Source: an uncultured Eubacteriales bacterium
GTDB lineage: Bacteria > Bacillota > Clostridia > Oscillospirales > Oscillospiraceae
Reading direction: 5' to 3'
DNA length: 35,842 nucleotides
NCBI GenBank assembly: GCA_900320595.1
Contig: ONSW01000007.1
Span: 1 to 35,842 of the forward strand
Part shown: piece by piece, positions 1-8,635 of the stretch
How positions within the stretch are numbered: position 1 is the stretch's first letter
Layout of the letters: each line of letters begins with the position of its first letter
Position numbers and translations under genes: made by a program
Notes under the pieces: model-generated
Seen by the model: only the letters and a program-made list of their open reading frames with translations
The model's database searches: none
What the model was told of the DNA's origin: nothing

Positions 1-83
1 ACGCCGGACTTGGCGCAGCTGCGCTTGAATCTTTTCAGAGCGTTGTCCAGAGACTCGTTTTCCTTGACGTAGATTTCAGACAT
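1..83 (-). CDS. rpsU: 30S ribosomal protein bS21, N-terminal part (runs off left edge)
   Basis: The reverse strand from 83 reads MSEIYVKENESLDNALKRFK and continues RSCAKSG before the edge. This is the hallmark N-terminus of bS21, a small basic protein of the 30S subunit involved in translation initiation. Only 27 codons are visible, so the C-terminus cannot be judged. A strong GGAGGGAGG ribosome binding site lies about 6 bases before the ATG. It follows leuS on the same strand but has its own consensus promoter, so it is probably expressed independently. Confidence 0.93.
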   Translation of the reverse strand, partial: MSEIYVKENESLDNALKRFKRSCAKSG

Positions 84-153
84 GTATTTCCCTCCCTCCA
101 AATACACCTTGCGGTGCTTCAAGGGCCAAATGATTGGCTTTTCAACAGGGGAT

Positions 154-182
154 ATTATAATGGTTTTCCCCGATCTTGTCAA
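154..182 (-). promoter_or_regulatory. Perfect sigma-A consensus promoter for rpsU
   Basis: On the minus strand TTGACA (182-177) and TATAAT (159-154) are separated by exactly 17 bases, matching the vegetative consensus at all twelve positions. The -35 box starts only about ten bases after the leuS stop codon. The leader (about 60 bases) contains two short inverted repeats, at 125-138 (GCCAA/TTGGC) and 107-124 (CCTTG/CAAGG). Neither is followed by a T-run, so no terminator for leuS is evident. Confidence 0.88.
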
Positions 183-191
183 CCTTAATCT

Positions 192-2690
192 TTATTTGAC
201 GATCAGGTTGACAATGCGGTTTTTGACCACGATGGTCTTGACAAGGGTCTTGCCTTCCATCTGACGCTTGATCTTTTCATCGGCGAGAGCGGTGTCCACG
301 ATCGTCTTCTCGTCGCTGTCGGTAGGAACGGTGATCGTACTGCGGACCTTGCCATTGACCTGGACGGCCATCTCCTGCTCGGCCGCGACGGTCTTGCGCT
401 CGTCATAGCGCGGCCAGTCCATCTGCATGGCCATCTTGCCGTGCTTCGCGGCAAAGCCCTCGAGCTCCCACATCTCCTCCGCGATATGCGGGGCAAAGGG
501 AGAGAGCAGCTGGATCAGCACTTCGAGATCGCCCTTGGAAAGGCCGTTCGAGTAAAACTCGTTGACCAGGGTCATCAGCGCGGCGATCGCCGTGTTCATC
601 TTGAGCTGGTCGATATCCTCGCCGACCTTTTTGATCGTGCGGTGGATGCTCGGCTCGTTCTTCTTCGAGATCGCGGGGTCGTCCGTCACCAGATCCATCA
701 GATTCCAGCAGCGGTCGAGGAAGCGCTTCGAGCCCTTGACCGCGTCGTCAGACCAGGTCGCGACCTTTTCAAAGTCGCCGATGAACATGATATACACGCG
801 CATCGTGTCCGCGCCGTAGAGTTTGATGACGTCGTCGGGGTTGACGACGTTGCCGAGCGACTTGGACATCTTGACGGCCGGGCGCAGCGCCTCGTTGCCG
901 TAGCGCTCGATCAGCGCCTGCTTCTCCTCTTCCGTGGAGACGTTGCCGACATAGTGCGGGTTCTGGCCGAGGATCATGCCATGCGAAGTGCGCTTGGCAT
1001 AGGGTTCCTTGGTGTGGACGACGCCGATGTCATAGAGGAACTTGTGCCAGAAGCGGCTGTAGAGCAGGTGGAGCGTCGTGTGCTCCATGCCGCCGTTGTA
1101 CCAGTCGACCGGGCCCCAGTATTCCTCGGCCTCTTTGGAGACGGGCGCGGAATCGTTGTGCGGGTCCATATAGCGCAGATAATACCAGCAGGAGCCGGCC
1201 CAGTTGGGCATCGTGTCGGTCTCGCGCCTGGCCGGGCCGCCGCAGCAGGGGCAAGTGGTGTTGACCCAGTCGGTCATCTTGCTGAGCGGGCTCTCGCCGT
1301 CGTCGGTGGGCTCATAGCTGTCGACCTGCGGCAGCAGCAGCGGCAGCTCGCTCTCGTCGAGCGGCACCCAGCCGCACTTGTCGCAGTGGACAAGGGGGAT
1401 CGGCTCGCCCCAGTAGCGCTGGCGGGTAAAGACCCAGTCGCGCAGCTTGTAGTTGACCTTTTCCTTGCCCCAGCCCTGCTTGACGGCGTATTCCTTCATG
1501 GCGGGGATGGCCTCTTTGACGGTCATGCCGTTGAGGAAGCCGGAGTTGACCATGATCGCCTTGTCGTCCTTGGCGACAAAGGCTTCCTTGGTCACGTCGC
1601 CGCCGGAGACGACCTCGATGATCGGCAGGCCGAACTTGGTGGCAAACTCCCAGTCGCGCTGGTCATGGCCGGGAACGCCCATGACGATGCCGGTGCCGTA
1701 GCCCATGAGGACATAGTCCGAGACGAACATCGGCACGATCGCGCCGTTCGCCGGGTTCGTGACCTCGATGCCCTCGAGACGCACGCCGGTCTTGTCCTTG
1801 TTCAGCTCGCCGCGCTCAAAGTCGGACTTGCGCGAGGCGGCCTCCTGATAGGCCTTGACCGCATCCCAGTTTCGGATCTGATCCTTCCACTTCTCCAGCA
1901 GCGGGTGCTCCGGAGAGATGACGACATAGCTCACGCCGAAGAGCGTGTCGGCGCGCGTCGTATAGACGGTGATCGTGTCGGGCGTGTTGGTCTTGAACGT
2001 GACCTCGCAGCCCGTGGAGCGGCCGATCCAGTTGCGCTGCTGGACCTTGACGCGCTCGATATAGTCGAGATCGTCCAGATCGTCGATCAGGCGGTCGGCA
2101 TATTTCGTGATGCGCAGCATCCACTGGCTCTTTTCCTTGCGGATGACGGGAGAGCCGCAGCGCTCGCACACGCCCTCGACGACCTCCTCATTGGCCAGGC
2201 CGCACTTGCAGCTCGTGCACCAGTTGATCGGCATCGTGGTCTTGTACGCAAGGCCCTTCTTGAACATCTGCAGGAAGATCCACTGGGTCCACTTGTAGTA
2301 GCTCGGGTCGGTCGTGTCCACGACGCGGTCCCAGTCGAAGCCATAGCCCAGCATCTTGAGCTGACGGGTGAAGTTTTCGATGTTCTGCTTCGTGACGATT
2401 GCCGGGTGGATGTGGTTCTTGATCGCGAAGTTCTCGGTCGGCAGGCCGAAGGCGTCAAAGCCGATCGGGAAGAGGACGTTATAGCCCTCCATCCTCTTTT
2501 TGCGCGAGACGATGTCGATCGCGGTAAAGGGGCGCGGATGGCCGACGTGCAGTCCCGCCGCCGAGGGGTACGGGAACTCGATCAGCCCGTAGAACTTGGG
2601 TTTCTTGCTGCCGGTAACGGCGGCGTAAGGCTTGGTAACTTCCCAGTTTTCCTGCCATTTCTTTTCAATGGCCGCAAAATCGTATTTCAT
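192..2690 (-). CDS. leuS: Leucyl-tRNA synthetase
   Basis: Class I aminoacyl-tRNA synthetase that charges tRNA-Leu in the cytoplasm. The 832-residue length is normal for bacterial LeuRS. Visible features are the HIGH-type motif HVGH at residues 48-51 after FPYPSAAGL, a zinc-binding insert with CTSCKCG and CERCG near residues 158-180, the CP1 editing region with TTRADTLFG, a second CxxC insert around residues 420-475 (CDKCG...CPCCGG), and KMSKS at 607-611. The start is ATG with a modest AAAGGGA site. It is the last gene of the long block after rsfS, separated by 66 bases holding two hairpins. No T-box leader is present. Confidence 0.98.
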   Translation of the reverse strand: MKYDFAAIEKKWQENWEVTKPYAAVTGSKKPKFYGLIEFPYPSAAGLHVGHPRPFTAIDIVSRKKRMEGYNVLFPIGFDAFGLPTENFAIKNHIHPAIVTKQNIENFTRQLKMLGYGFDWDRVVDTTDPSYYKWTQWIFLQMFKKGLAYKTTMPINWCTSCKCGLANEEVVEGVCERCGSPVIRKEKSQWMLRITKYADRLIDDLDDLDYIERVKVQQRNWIGRSTGCEVTFKTNTPDTITVYTTRADTLFGVSYVVISPEHPLLEKWKDQIRNWDAVKAYQEAASRKSDFERGELNKDKTGVRLEGIEVTNPANGAIVPMFVSDYVLMGYGTGIVMGVPGHDQRDWEFATKFGLPIIEVVSGGDVTKEAFVAKDDKAIMVNSGFLNGMTVKEAIPAMKEYAVKQGWGKEKVNYKLRDWVFTRQRYWGEPIPLVHCDKCGWVPLDESELPLLLPQVDSYEPTDDGESPLSKMTDWVNTTCPCCGGPARRETDTMPNWAGSCWYYLRYMDPHNDSAPVSKEAEEYWGPVDWYNGGMEHTTLHLLYSRFWHKFLYDIGVVHTKEPYAKRTSHGMILGQNPHYVGNVSTEEEKQALIERYGNEALRPAVKMSKSLGNVVNPDDVIKLYGADTMRVYIMFIGDFEKVATWSDDAVKGSKRFLDRCWNLMDLVTDDPAISKKNEPSIHRTIKKVGEDIDQLKMNTAIAALMTLVNEFYSNGLSKGDLEVLIQLLSPFAPHIAEEMWELEGFAAKHGKMAMQMDWPRYDERKTVAAEQEMAVQVNGKVRSTITVPTDSDEKTIVDTALADEKIKRQMEGKTLVKTIVVKNRIVNLIVK

Positions 2691-2713
2691 GATAAATCAA
2701 TCCCTTTTCTAAA

Positions 2714-2765
2714 TTTCCCCCGTTAGGCAGGGAGAAAGCTCCTGACGCCCCTGTAATCAGGGGCG
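2714..2765 (-). promoter_or_regulatory. Two tandem hairpins between rsfS and leuS
   Basis: Reading the minus strand, an 8-bp stem CGCCCCTG/CAGGGGCG (2765-2746, loop ATTA) overlaps the rsfS stop codon. It is followed by TTTCTCCC/GGGGGAAA (2737-2714, one G-U pair). No good T-run follows either stem, so they are not clear terminators. They could stabilise or attenuate the rsfS-leuS junction. The function is unknown. Confidence 0.45.
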
Positions 2766-3116
2766 CGGAAGGGATGAGAGCTCAACAGTCTCGGCATCGC
2801 TCCAGAGACGCTCCAGATTGTAGAATTTGCGCGCTTCGTCCGTAAAGACGTGGACGATGACGCAGCCAAAGTCCATCAGCACCCAGATGTCCGAGCGCAG
2901 ACCCTCGCGGCGGATGAGCGGCTCGCCCGCTTCGGAGAGCTGGCGGTCCACCTCGTCGACCAGCGACTTGATGTGCGGGGCGGAGGTACCGTTGCAGATG
3001 ACGAAATAATCCGCCAGAACGGTCTGCCCGTCGGTCTTGAGGACCTTGATGTCTTTTGCCTTTTTGTCATCCAGCGCTTTGACGGCGATGGCGGCGATTT
3101 GGGCGGGTGTCAGCAT
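2757..3116 (-). CDS. rsfS: Ribosomal silencing factor RsfS
   Basis: 119 residues, the normal length for the RsfS/DUF143 family (Iojap homologues). The family binds uL14 on the 50S subunit and blocks subunit joining in starvation. Family-typical segments are the early K-DIKVL, then LADYFVICNGTSAPHIKSL, then a GLRSDIWVLMDFGCVIVHVF core and a YNLERLW C-terminus. It starts three bases after the nadD-yqeK stop, in the conserved yhbY-nadD-yqeK-rsfS-leuS order, which supports translational coupling. Confidence 0.95.
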   Translation of the reverse strand: MLTPAQIAAIAVKALDDKKAKDIKVLKTDGQTVLADYFVICNGTSAPHIKSLVDEVDRQLSEAGEPLIRREGLRSDIWVLMDFGCVIVHVFTDEARKFYNLERLWSDAETVELSSLPRP

Positions 3117-3119
3117 GTG

Positions 3120-4286
3120 TCATTTCTCCTTCTCTTTGTACCAGGCATACGCATCAAGCGTATCGACATAGGGCTCGCGCCCCGAACGCCTGATCTCGTC
3201 GATCGTCATGCCGAGCCCCAGGACCATCGCGCCGTCGAGATCGGAAAACGCGAGCTCTCGGAGCTCGTCGATCCCTTCGAAATCACGGGTGGGCTCGATA
3301 TAATCGGCAAGATACAGGATCTTCTCAAACAAACTCATATCCGGCTTGCCGGTCGTATGCCAGCGGATCGCCTCATACACCGTGTCGGACACGCCGAAGA
3401 GCTCGCGCGCCATGGCGGCGCCGGTCTTGGCGTGGAGGAGCTTGGGAGCCTCCAGCTCTGAATTATTGTTTATGATACCATACTTTTCGCACAACTGCAA
3501 CTGCTCATCATACGAAAGGCTTTTGGTGATGTCGTGCAGGATGCCGGCCTCGGCGGCAAGCTCGGGGTCCTCGCCCCAGTGCATGGCAAGTTTGACCGCC
3601 TCGCTCTCGCATCCGGCGACATGCGCCACGCGGTGCTCGTCGAGATGCTCCAGGACCTTCTCCCGCAGCCAGGGCAGCGAGGGTCTCGCGCCATAATACC
3701 GATGCCGGATGATCTCGGCATAGACCGCGTCGCTGAGGTAATCCTCGCCTCCGCGCGTTTCCAGCCGCTCGCGGATCGTTTCGGAGCTGATCGCGATCGG
3801 CTCGTGCGGCAGCACGGTCACGTCTGCGTCATAGGTCGTACGCAGATAGGCCGCCGCCGCGCGCAGCTCGTCGAGATCGTCCTCTCCTCTGGCAAGGACG
3901 GCAAGCGTGCAATTCTCCAGCAGATAGCGGAACTGATACCACTTTTCAAAGCTCAGGAGCATATCTGTGCCGACCACGAGAATAAGCTGCGCGTCGGGGT
4001 TTTCCTCCCGCAGCAGCCGGACCGTGTCGTAGGAATAGCTCTTTCCTTCGCGGCGCAGCTCCATTTCGCTGATCTCGGCGCCGGGGATGTCGGCAAAGGC
4101 CAGGCGGCAGAGCTCGAGGCGCTGCTGCGCGGTGGGGCTGCCGTCGGCGAGCTCCTTGTGGGGCGGAACGCTGGCCGGGACGATCAGCAGCCGGTCGGGC
4201 GCGAGCGCGGACGCGACGGTGCGCGCCGCCTCGACATGCCCCAGATGCGGGGGATTGAAGCTGCCCCCGTAGATAGCGATCTTCAT
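3120..4286 (-). CDS. nadD: NadD-YqeK fusion: nicotinate-nucleotide adenylyltransferase plus HD-domain Ap4A hydrolase-like domain
   Basis: A 388-residue two-domain protein. Residues 1 to about 195 are NadD, which adenylates nicotinate mononucleotide in NAD synthesis: the nucleotidyltransferase motif GGSFNPPHLGH is at 7-17 and ISSETIR is at 167-172. Residues about 203-388 match YqeK, an HD-superfamily hydrolase of which the Bacillus subtilis member cleaves diadenosine tetraphosphate. Its likely metal ligands are H222, H251-D252, H285, H310 and D328. In many Firmicutes the two are separate adjacent genes; here one reading frame spans both without a stop. The ATG start overlaps the yhbY stop as ATGA. 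Confidence 0.94.
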   Translation of the reverse strand: MKIAIYGGSFNPPHLGHVEAARTVASALAPDRLLIVPASVPPHKELADGSPTAQQRLELCRLAFADIPGAEISEMELRREGKSYSYDTVRLLREENPDAQLILVVGTDMLLSFEKWYQFRYLLENCTLAVLARGEDDLDELRAAAAYLRTTYDADVTVLPHEPIAISSETIRERLETRGGEDYLSDAVYAEIIRHRYYGARPSLPWLREKVLEHLDEHRVAHVAGCESEAVKLAMHWGEDPELAAEAGILHDITKSLSYDEQLQLCEKYGIINNNSELEAPKLLHAKTGAAMARELFGVSDTVYEAIRWHTTGKPDMSLFEKILYLADYIEPTRDFEGIDELRELAFSDLDGAMVLGLGMTIDEIRRSGREPYVDTLDAYAWYKEKEK

Positions 4287-4594
4287 TTCTTCTTCGCAGC
4301 CTTCGGCAGTTCTATTTTCGGCTCTTTTTCGTTGCGCTTATACAGGACGAATTTCGTTCCGATGCACTGCACCGGCTCTGCCGCGCAGCGCTCGCACAGC
4401 TCGTCGCAGGCCTCGCGCGCGCTGAGCATCGAGCTTTCGAGCACCTTGCCCTTGACGAGCTCGCGCGCCTTGAGCGCGTCCGCAACAGACAGAACCACGT
4501 TATCCGTAATGCCGCCCTTGCCGATCTGGATGATCGTCTCTTCGTTCATCGCAAGACCGCGCAGATAGGCGCGCTGTTTGCTTGTAATTGGCAT
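4283..4594 (-). CDS. yhbY: Ribosome assembly RNA-binding protein YhbY (CRM domain)
   Basis: A 103-residue single CRM-domain protein. The N-terminal LTSKQRAYLR-like segment (here ITSKQRAYLRGLA) and the IGKGGITDNVV loop, which corresponds to the GxxG RNA-binding loop, are diagnostic. The family associates with pre-50S particles. The C-terminus carries a lysine-rich tail (PKAAKKK) after the usual IGTKFVLYK strand. The stop overlaps the nadD start by four bases, so the two are probably translationally coupled. Confidence 0.93.
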   Translation of the reverse strand: MPITSKQRAYLRGLAMNEETIIQIGKGGITDNVVLSVADALKARELVKGKVLESSMLSAREACDELCERCAAEPVQCIGTKFVLYKRNEKEPKIELPKAAKKK

Positions 4595-4612
4595 ATTTCA
4601 ATCTCCTATTCT

Positions 4613-4655
4613 TTATAGCCTCCCCGTTGGGGAAGGCAAGAAGCGATGGGGAGAG
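4613..4655. repeat. Degenerate copy of a CCTTCCCC/GGGGAAGG hairpin repeat
   Basis: The plus strand has TTATAGCCTCCCC, a GTT loop and GGGGAAGGC, then a GATGGGGAGAGG tail. The minus strand near 20026-20050 has TTATAGCCTTCCCCC, a TC loop and GGGGGAAGG, then a GGATGAGGGG tail. The shared TTATAGCC flank and stem show these are two copies of one element. This copy lies in the 66-base gap between yhbY and ftsY and has one bulged base. Confidence 0.6.
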
Positions 4656-4660
4656 GTCGC

Positions 4661-5569
4661 TTATTGCTTGAACAGCGCCTCGACAAAGTTCTTGGGGTCG
4701 AACGGGATCAGATCGTCGATGCCCTCGCCCACGCCGACGTATTTCACCGGCAGCTTCAGCTCGTTTGCGATGGCAAAGACGATGCCGCCCTTGGCCGTTC
4801 CGTCGAGCTTCGTCAGCACGATGCCCGTCAGTCCCGAGGTCTCGAGGAACTGCTTGGCCTGGATCAGTCCGTTCTGTCCCGTCGTCGCGTCGAGCACCAT
4901 CAGCGTTTCAACATCCGCCTCGGGCAGCTCGCGCTCGATGATGCGCCGGATCTTTCCAAGCTCGTTCATCAGATTCTGCTTGTTGTGCAGCCGTCCGGCC
5001 GTGTCGATGATGATGACGTCGCTGCCGCGCGCCTTGGCGGCGCAGATGCCGTCATAGACCACCGCGCCGGGGTCGCTCCCCTCGGCGTGCTTGACAATCT
5101 CGGCGCCGGAACGCTGCGCCCAGATGTCAAGCTGCTCGGCCGCGGCGGCGCGGAAGGTGTCGCCCGCGCAGAGCAGGACCTTTTTCCCTTCGCTCTTGAG
5201 CTGGGAGGCAAGCTTGCCGATCGTCGTCGTCTTGCCGACGCCGTTGACGCCGACCATCAGGATGACGGAGGGCTTGGTGTCCATCTTCAGCGAGCTCTCG
5301 CCGATCTGGAGCATCTTGCTCAGCAGCTCGATCAGTCCCTCGCGCGCCTCATAGCCCTTGCGGAAGCGTCGCTCCCACGTCAGCTTGCGCATGCCCTTGA
5401 CGACGGCCTCGGCCGTGGAGACGCCGACGTCGGAGAGCACGAGCAGCTCCTCGAGATCGTCGTAAAAGTCCTCGCTGTCGGGGGCATAGTCCTGGAAGAG
5501 CTCCTCGAGCTCGTCCATCTGGTTCCGGGTCTTGCTCAGACCGGAAAACAATTTGTCAAACAGTCCCAT
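4661..5569 (-). CDS. ftsY: Signal recognition particle receptor FtsY
   Basis: SRP-family GTPase that receives ribosome-SRP complexes at the membrane. The 302-residue protein is a compact NG form without a long acidic A domain, as usual in Firmicutes. The N domain is about residues 1-95. G1 is GVNGVGKT at 107-114, followed by the family insertion motif [11 protein letters not shown] from D137, then DTAGR, the G4-type [10 protein letters not shown] and a C-terminal [14 protein letters not shown]. It begins one base after the smc stop, in the well-known smc-ftsY order. Confidence 0.97.
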   Translation of the reverse strand: MGLFDKLFSGLSKTRNQMDELEELFQDYAPDSEDFYDDLEELLVLSDVGVSTAEAVVKGMRKLTWERRFRKGYEAREGLIELLSKMLQIGESSLKMDTKPSVILMVGVNGVGKTTTIGKLASQLKSEGKKVLLCAGDTFRAAAAEQLDIWAQRSGAEIVKHAEGSDPGAVVYDGICAAKARGSDVIIIDTAGRLHNKQNLMNELGKIRRIIERELPEADVETLMVLDATTGQNGLIQAKQFLETSGLTGIVLTKLDGTAKGGIVFAIANELKLPVKYVGVGEGIDDLIPFDPKNFVEALFKQ

Positions 5570-5570
5570 A

Positions 5571-8500
5571 TCAATCCTCTTCGATCGTCTTCTGTGCGCT
5601 CTCGAGGTCGAGCTCGATCACGCTCGAAACGCCCTTTTCCTGCATCGTCACGCCGTAGAGCATGTCCGCCGCCTCCATCGTGCCGCGGCGGTGGGTGATG
5701 ACGAGGAACTGCGTCCTGTCGCTCATGCGGCGCATATAGTCGGCATAGCGGTTGACGTTGGCCTCGTCGAGGGCGGCCTCGATCTCGTCCATCACGCAGA
5801 AGGGCGTGGGCCGCACCTTTAAGATCGCGAAATACAGCGCGATCGCGACAAAAGCCATCTCGCCGCCGGAGAGCAGGCTGATCGTCGTGATCGCCTTGCC
5901 GGGGGGCTGGACCTTGATCTCGATGCCGCAGGAGAGCACGTCGTTTTCGTCCTCGAGCTCCAGCGATGCCTTGCCGCCGCCGAAGAGCTCGCGGAAGGTG
6001 GAGCGGAAAGCCTCGTCGATCGCGCGGAACTGGGTGATGAAGACCTCCTCCATTTCCCCTGTGATGTCCCGGATGATGCCGAGCAGCTCGCCCTTTGCCT
6101 TTTCGACGTCGTCGCGCTGGGTCGAGAGGAACTCATAGCGCTCGGACACGCGCTTGTATTCCTCGATCGCGCCGAGGTTCGGCGTGCCGAGCGACGAGAT
6201 CTCGCGGCGCAGATCCGCAATCAGGCGGTTTTCTTTTGCCATCGATTCGATCGGGCGGCGCAGGGCGCTCGCCTCGGTGAACGACAGCTCGTAGTTGTCC
6301 CACAGCCGGTCGAGGATCTGCTTTTCCTCCATATCGGCGGAGAGCTTTTTCTGTTCGATCTTCGCGCTCTGTCTTTCCAGCGCGATGATCTCGGCGTTGC
6401 GCTCCTGCGTCTCCTTCTCGGCGCGGGTGCGCTTGCCCTCGAGCTCCAACCGGCCGGAGGTGATCTGCGCGATCTCGCCGCGGATCGCGGCGATGCGTCC
6501 GGTGATGGCTGTGAGCGTTTTTTCCTTTTCGGCCAGCTGCTGCCGGAGCGAAGCGATCTGCTTTTCGCTCTGCGCGGCGGCGAGCTTTCTCTGCTCGCTG
6601 TCGCCCGTCAGCGCGCCGAGCAGAGCAGAGAGCTGGGACACGGCGTTTTCCGTCGTGCGCCGCTCGGCCTCGCGCGAGGAGCGCGCGCTGCGCTGCTCGG
6701 CCTGGTCGGCAAGCGCGCTGTCGAGCTGATAGCGGACGTTGGCGAGATTGGCCCTGGCCCGTTCAAGCTCGGCGGCGCTGCCGCGCGCCTTTTCCTCGGC
6801 GCTCGCGCGGCGGGAGCGCAGCGCCTCCAACTCGTTGGCGCGGGAGAGGATGCCGCTGTTCTTGCCGCTGCTGCCGCCGGTCATCGAGCCGCCGGCGTTG
6901 ATGACCTGGCCGTCGAGCGTGACGATCCGCACGCGGTTGGCTGTGGCCTTTGCCATCCGCACCGCGTCCGTCAGCGTTTCCGCCACGACGGTACGGCCAA
7001 GCAGGTTTTCAAAGATGCCTCTGTATTGCTCGTCAAAGCTGACGAGATCGAACGCCACGCCCACGAAGCCCGGGTCGTTCACGGGCGCGTCGCGCATGAC
7101 GCTGCCGCGGATCGTGTCGATGGGCAGAAAGGTTGCCCGGCCGGCGTCGCGGCGCTTTAAGAATTCAATGGCGTTTTTGCCGTCGTTCTGCGTGTCGACG
7201 ACGATATGCTGGGCCGACGCTCCAAGCGCCGTCTCGATCGCAAGGGCGCACTCCCTGTCTGTTTTCACAAGGTTGGCCGCCGGGCCGTGGATGCCGCGCA
7301 GCGCGCCGTGCTCGGCCTCGCGCATGACGCTGCGTACCGCGCCGGAGTACCCCTCGAAGTTCTTTTCCATTTCTTCGAGCATCGCGATGCGCGATTCGGT
7401 GCTCTTCAGCTCGACCGAAAGACGGTTCGCCCGCTCGGTAAGGTCGTTTAAAATGGCCTCGCGGCTCTGGATCTTCAACCGGCAGCCGTCGATGACGTTT
7501 GCCGTCTGTTTTTCGCTCTCCTCCGCGGCGGAAAGCTCGGCGTCGATGGCGGCGATGCGCCGCTCGTTTCCTCCGATCTGATCGCGCAGCTCCTGTGCGC
7601 GGCTCTCCTGACGCTGCATGTCCTCCATGAGGCGCGCGGCGCTCTCGCGGGTGCTTTCGATGTTCGCGCGGATGACCGCGGCGGCGGAATCACACTCGGC
7701 CGCGGCGCTCTCCTCGGCGGAAAGGCGCTCGCGCGCACGCTCGGTCTCAACGTCCTTCTGGTGCATGCGCTCGGTGATGCTGCCGGACGAGGCGTACAGC
7801 GCCTCGAGGCTTGCACGCGCGTTTTCCAGGTTCTTCGTGACCTGCTCGTATTCGAGATTGACACTCTCGGCCTGAGCGTGCAGCTTTTCAAGCGTCGCCA
7901 TCCAGACGGAGACCTCGCGCCCCTTCAGCTCGTCGCGCAGCACGAGATAGCGCTTTGCGATCTCAGACTGCTCCTTGAGCGGGCCGACCTGCATCTCCAG
8001 CTCTTCGATCTTGTCGTTGATGCGCAGGAGGTTGTCCTCCGTGCGCTCGAGCTTGCGCTCCGCCTCTTCCTTGCGGTAGCGGTAGCGCGAAATGCCCGCG
8101 GCCTCCTCAAAGACCTCGCGCCGGTCGGTGCTCTTGGTCGAGACGATCTCGGCGATGCGGCCCTGGCCGATGATGGAATATCCGTCGCGCCCGAGGCCCG
8201 TATCCATCAAAAGGCTGTTGATGTCCTTGAGACGGACGCTCTCGCGGTTGATGAAATACTCGCTCTCGCCGCTGCGGTAATAGCGGCGGGTCAGCATGAT
8301 CTCGCTCGAGTCGCTGTCGAAAATACGCGCGGAATTGTCGATGATCAGCGAGACCTGCGCATAGCCAAGCTTGCCGCGCTTCTCCGTGCCGCCGAAGATA
8401 ACGTCCTCCATCTTGTTGCCACGCAGCGCCTTGGTGCGCTGCTCGCCCATGACCCAGAGGATCGCGTCGGCAATGTTCGACTTGCCGGAGCCGTTGGGGC

Positions 8501-8591
8501 CGACAATGGCGGTGATATCCTTTTCAAATGTCAGGCGCGTCTTGTCCGGAAAGGACTTGAAGCCCTGGATCTCAAGTGCCCGTAAATACAA
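5571..8591 (-). CDS. smc: Chromosome segregation protein SMC (short-armed, TTG start)
   Basis: Structural maintenance of chromosomes ATPase, the core of the Smc-ScpAB condensin. Walker A GPNGSGKS is at 31-38, the hinge about residues 414-575 (GYSGAVRSV through NAGGSMTGGS), the signature LLSGGEMAF near 906-914 and Walker B CVMDEIEAALDEA near 932-944. The protein is 1006 residues, whereas Bacillus subtilis SMC is about 1186; the loss is about 85 residues from each coiled-coil arm, with head and hinge intact. The start is TTG, giving YLRALEIQGFKSF aligned with the family N-terminus, with GAGGG seven bases upstream; no in-frame ATG fits as well. Confidence 0.97.
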   Translation of the reverse strand: MYLRALEIQGFKSFPDKTRLTFEKDITAIVGPNGSGKSNIADAILWVMGEQRTKALRGNKMEDVIFGGTEKRGKLGYAQVSLIIDNSARIFDSDSSEIMLTRRYYRSGESEYFINRESVRLKDINSLLMDTGLGRDGYSIIGQGRIAEIVSTKSTDRREVFEEAAGISRYRYRKEEAERKLERTEDNLLRINDKIEELEMQVGPLKEQSEIAKRYLVLRDELKGREVSVWMATLEKLHAQAESVNLEYEQVTKNLENARASLEALYASSGSITERMHQKDVETERARERLSAEESAAAECDSAAAVIRANIESTRESAARLMEDMQRQESRAQELRDQIGGNERRIAAIDAELSAAEESEKQTANVIDGCRLKIQSREAILNDLTERANRLSVELKSTESRIAMLEEMEKNFEGYSGAVRSVMREAEHGALRGIHGPAANLVKTDRECALAIETALGASAQHIVVDTQNDGKNAIEFLKRRDAGRATFLPIDTIRGSVMRDAPVNDPGFVGVAFDLVSFDEQYRGIFENLLGRTVVAETLTDAVRMAKATANRVRIVTLDGQVINAGGSMTGGSSGKNSGILSRANELEALRSRRASAEEKARGSAAELERARANLANVRYQLDSALADQAEQRSARSSREAERRTTENAVSQLSALLGALTGDSEQRKLAAAQSEKQIASLRQQLAEKEKTLTAITGRIAAIRGEIAQITSGRLELEGKRTRAEKETQERNAEIIALERQSAKIEQKKLSADMEEKQILDRLWDNYELSFTEASALRRPIESMAKENRLIADLRREISSLGTPNLGAIEEYKRVSERYEFLSTQRDDVEKAKGELLGIIRDITGEMEEVFITQFRAIDEAFRSTFRELFGGGKASLELEDENDVLSCGIEIKVQPPGKAITTISLLSGGEMAFVAIALYFAILKVRPTPFCVMDEIEAALDEANVNRYADYMRRMSDRTQFLVITHRRGTMEAADMLYGVTMQEKGVSSVIELDLESAQKTIEED

Positions 8592-8635
8592 GTGGATTCC
8601 CTCGTTATCACAAAATAATCAACTGAAATATTATA

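Noticed and set aside
441..2726. Very long open frame on the plus strand opposite leuS
   Set aside because: It mirrors leuS codon by codon, has a composition biased to D, H, R, L, V and A as expected for an antisense shadow in G+C-rich DNA, and has no family match. leuS itself is unambiguous.
2691..2756. T-box riboswitch before leuS
   Set aside because: The gap is only 66 bases, with no specifier stem, antiterminator bulge or terminator; too short for a T-box.
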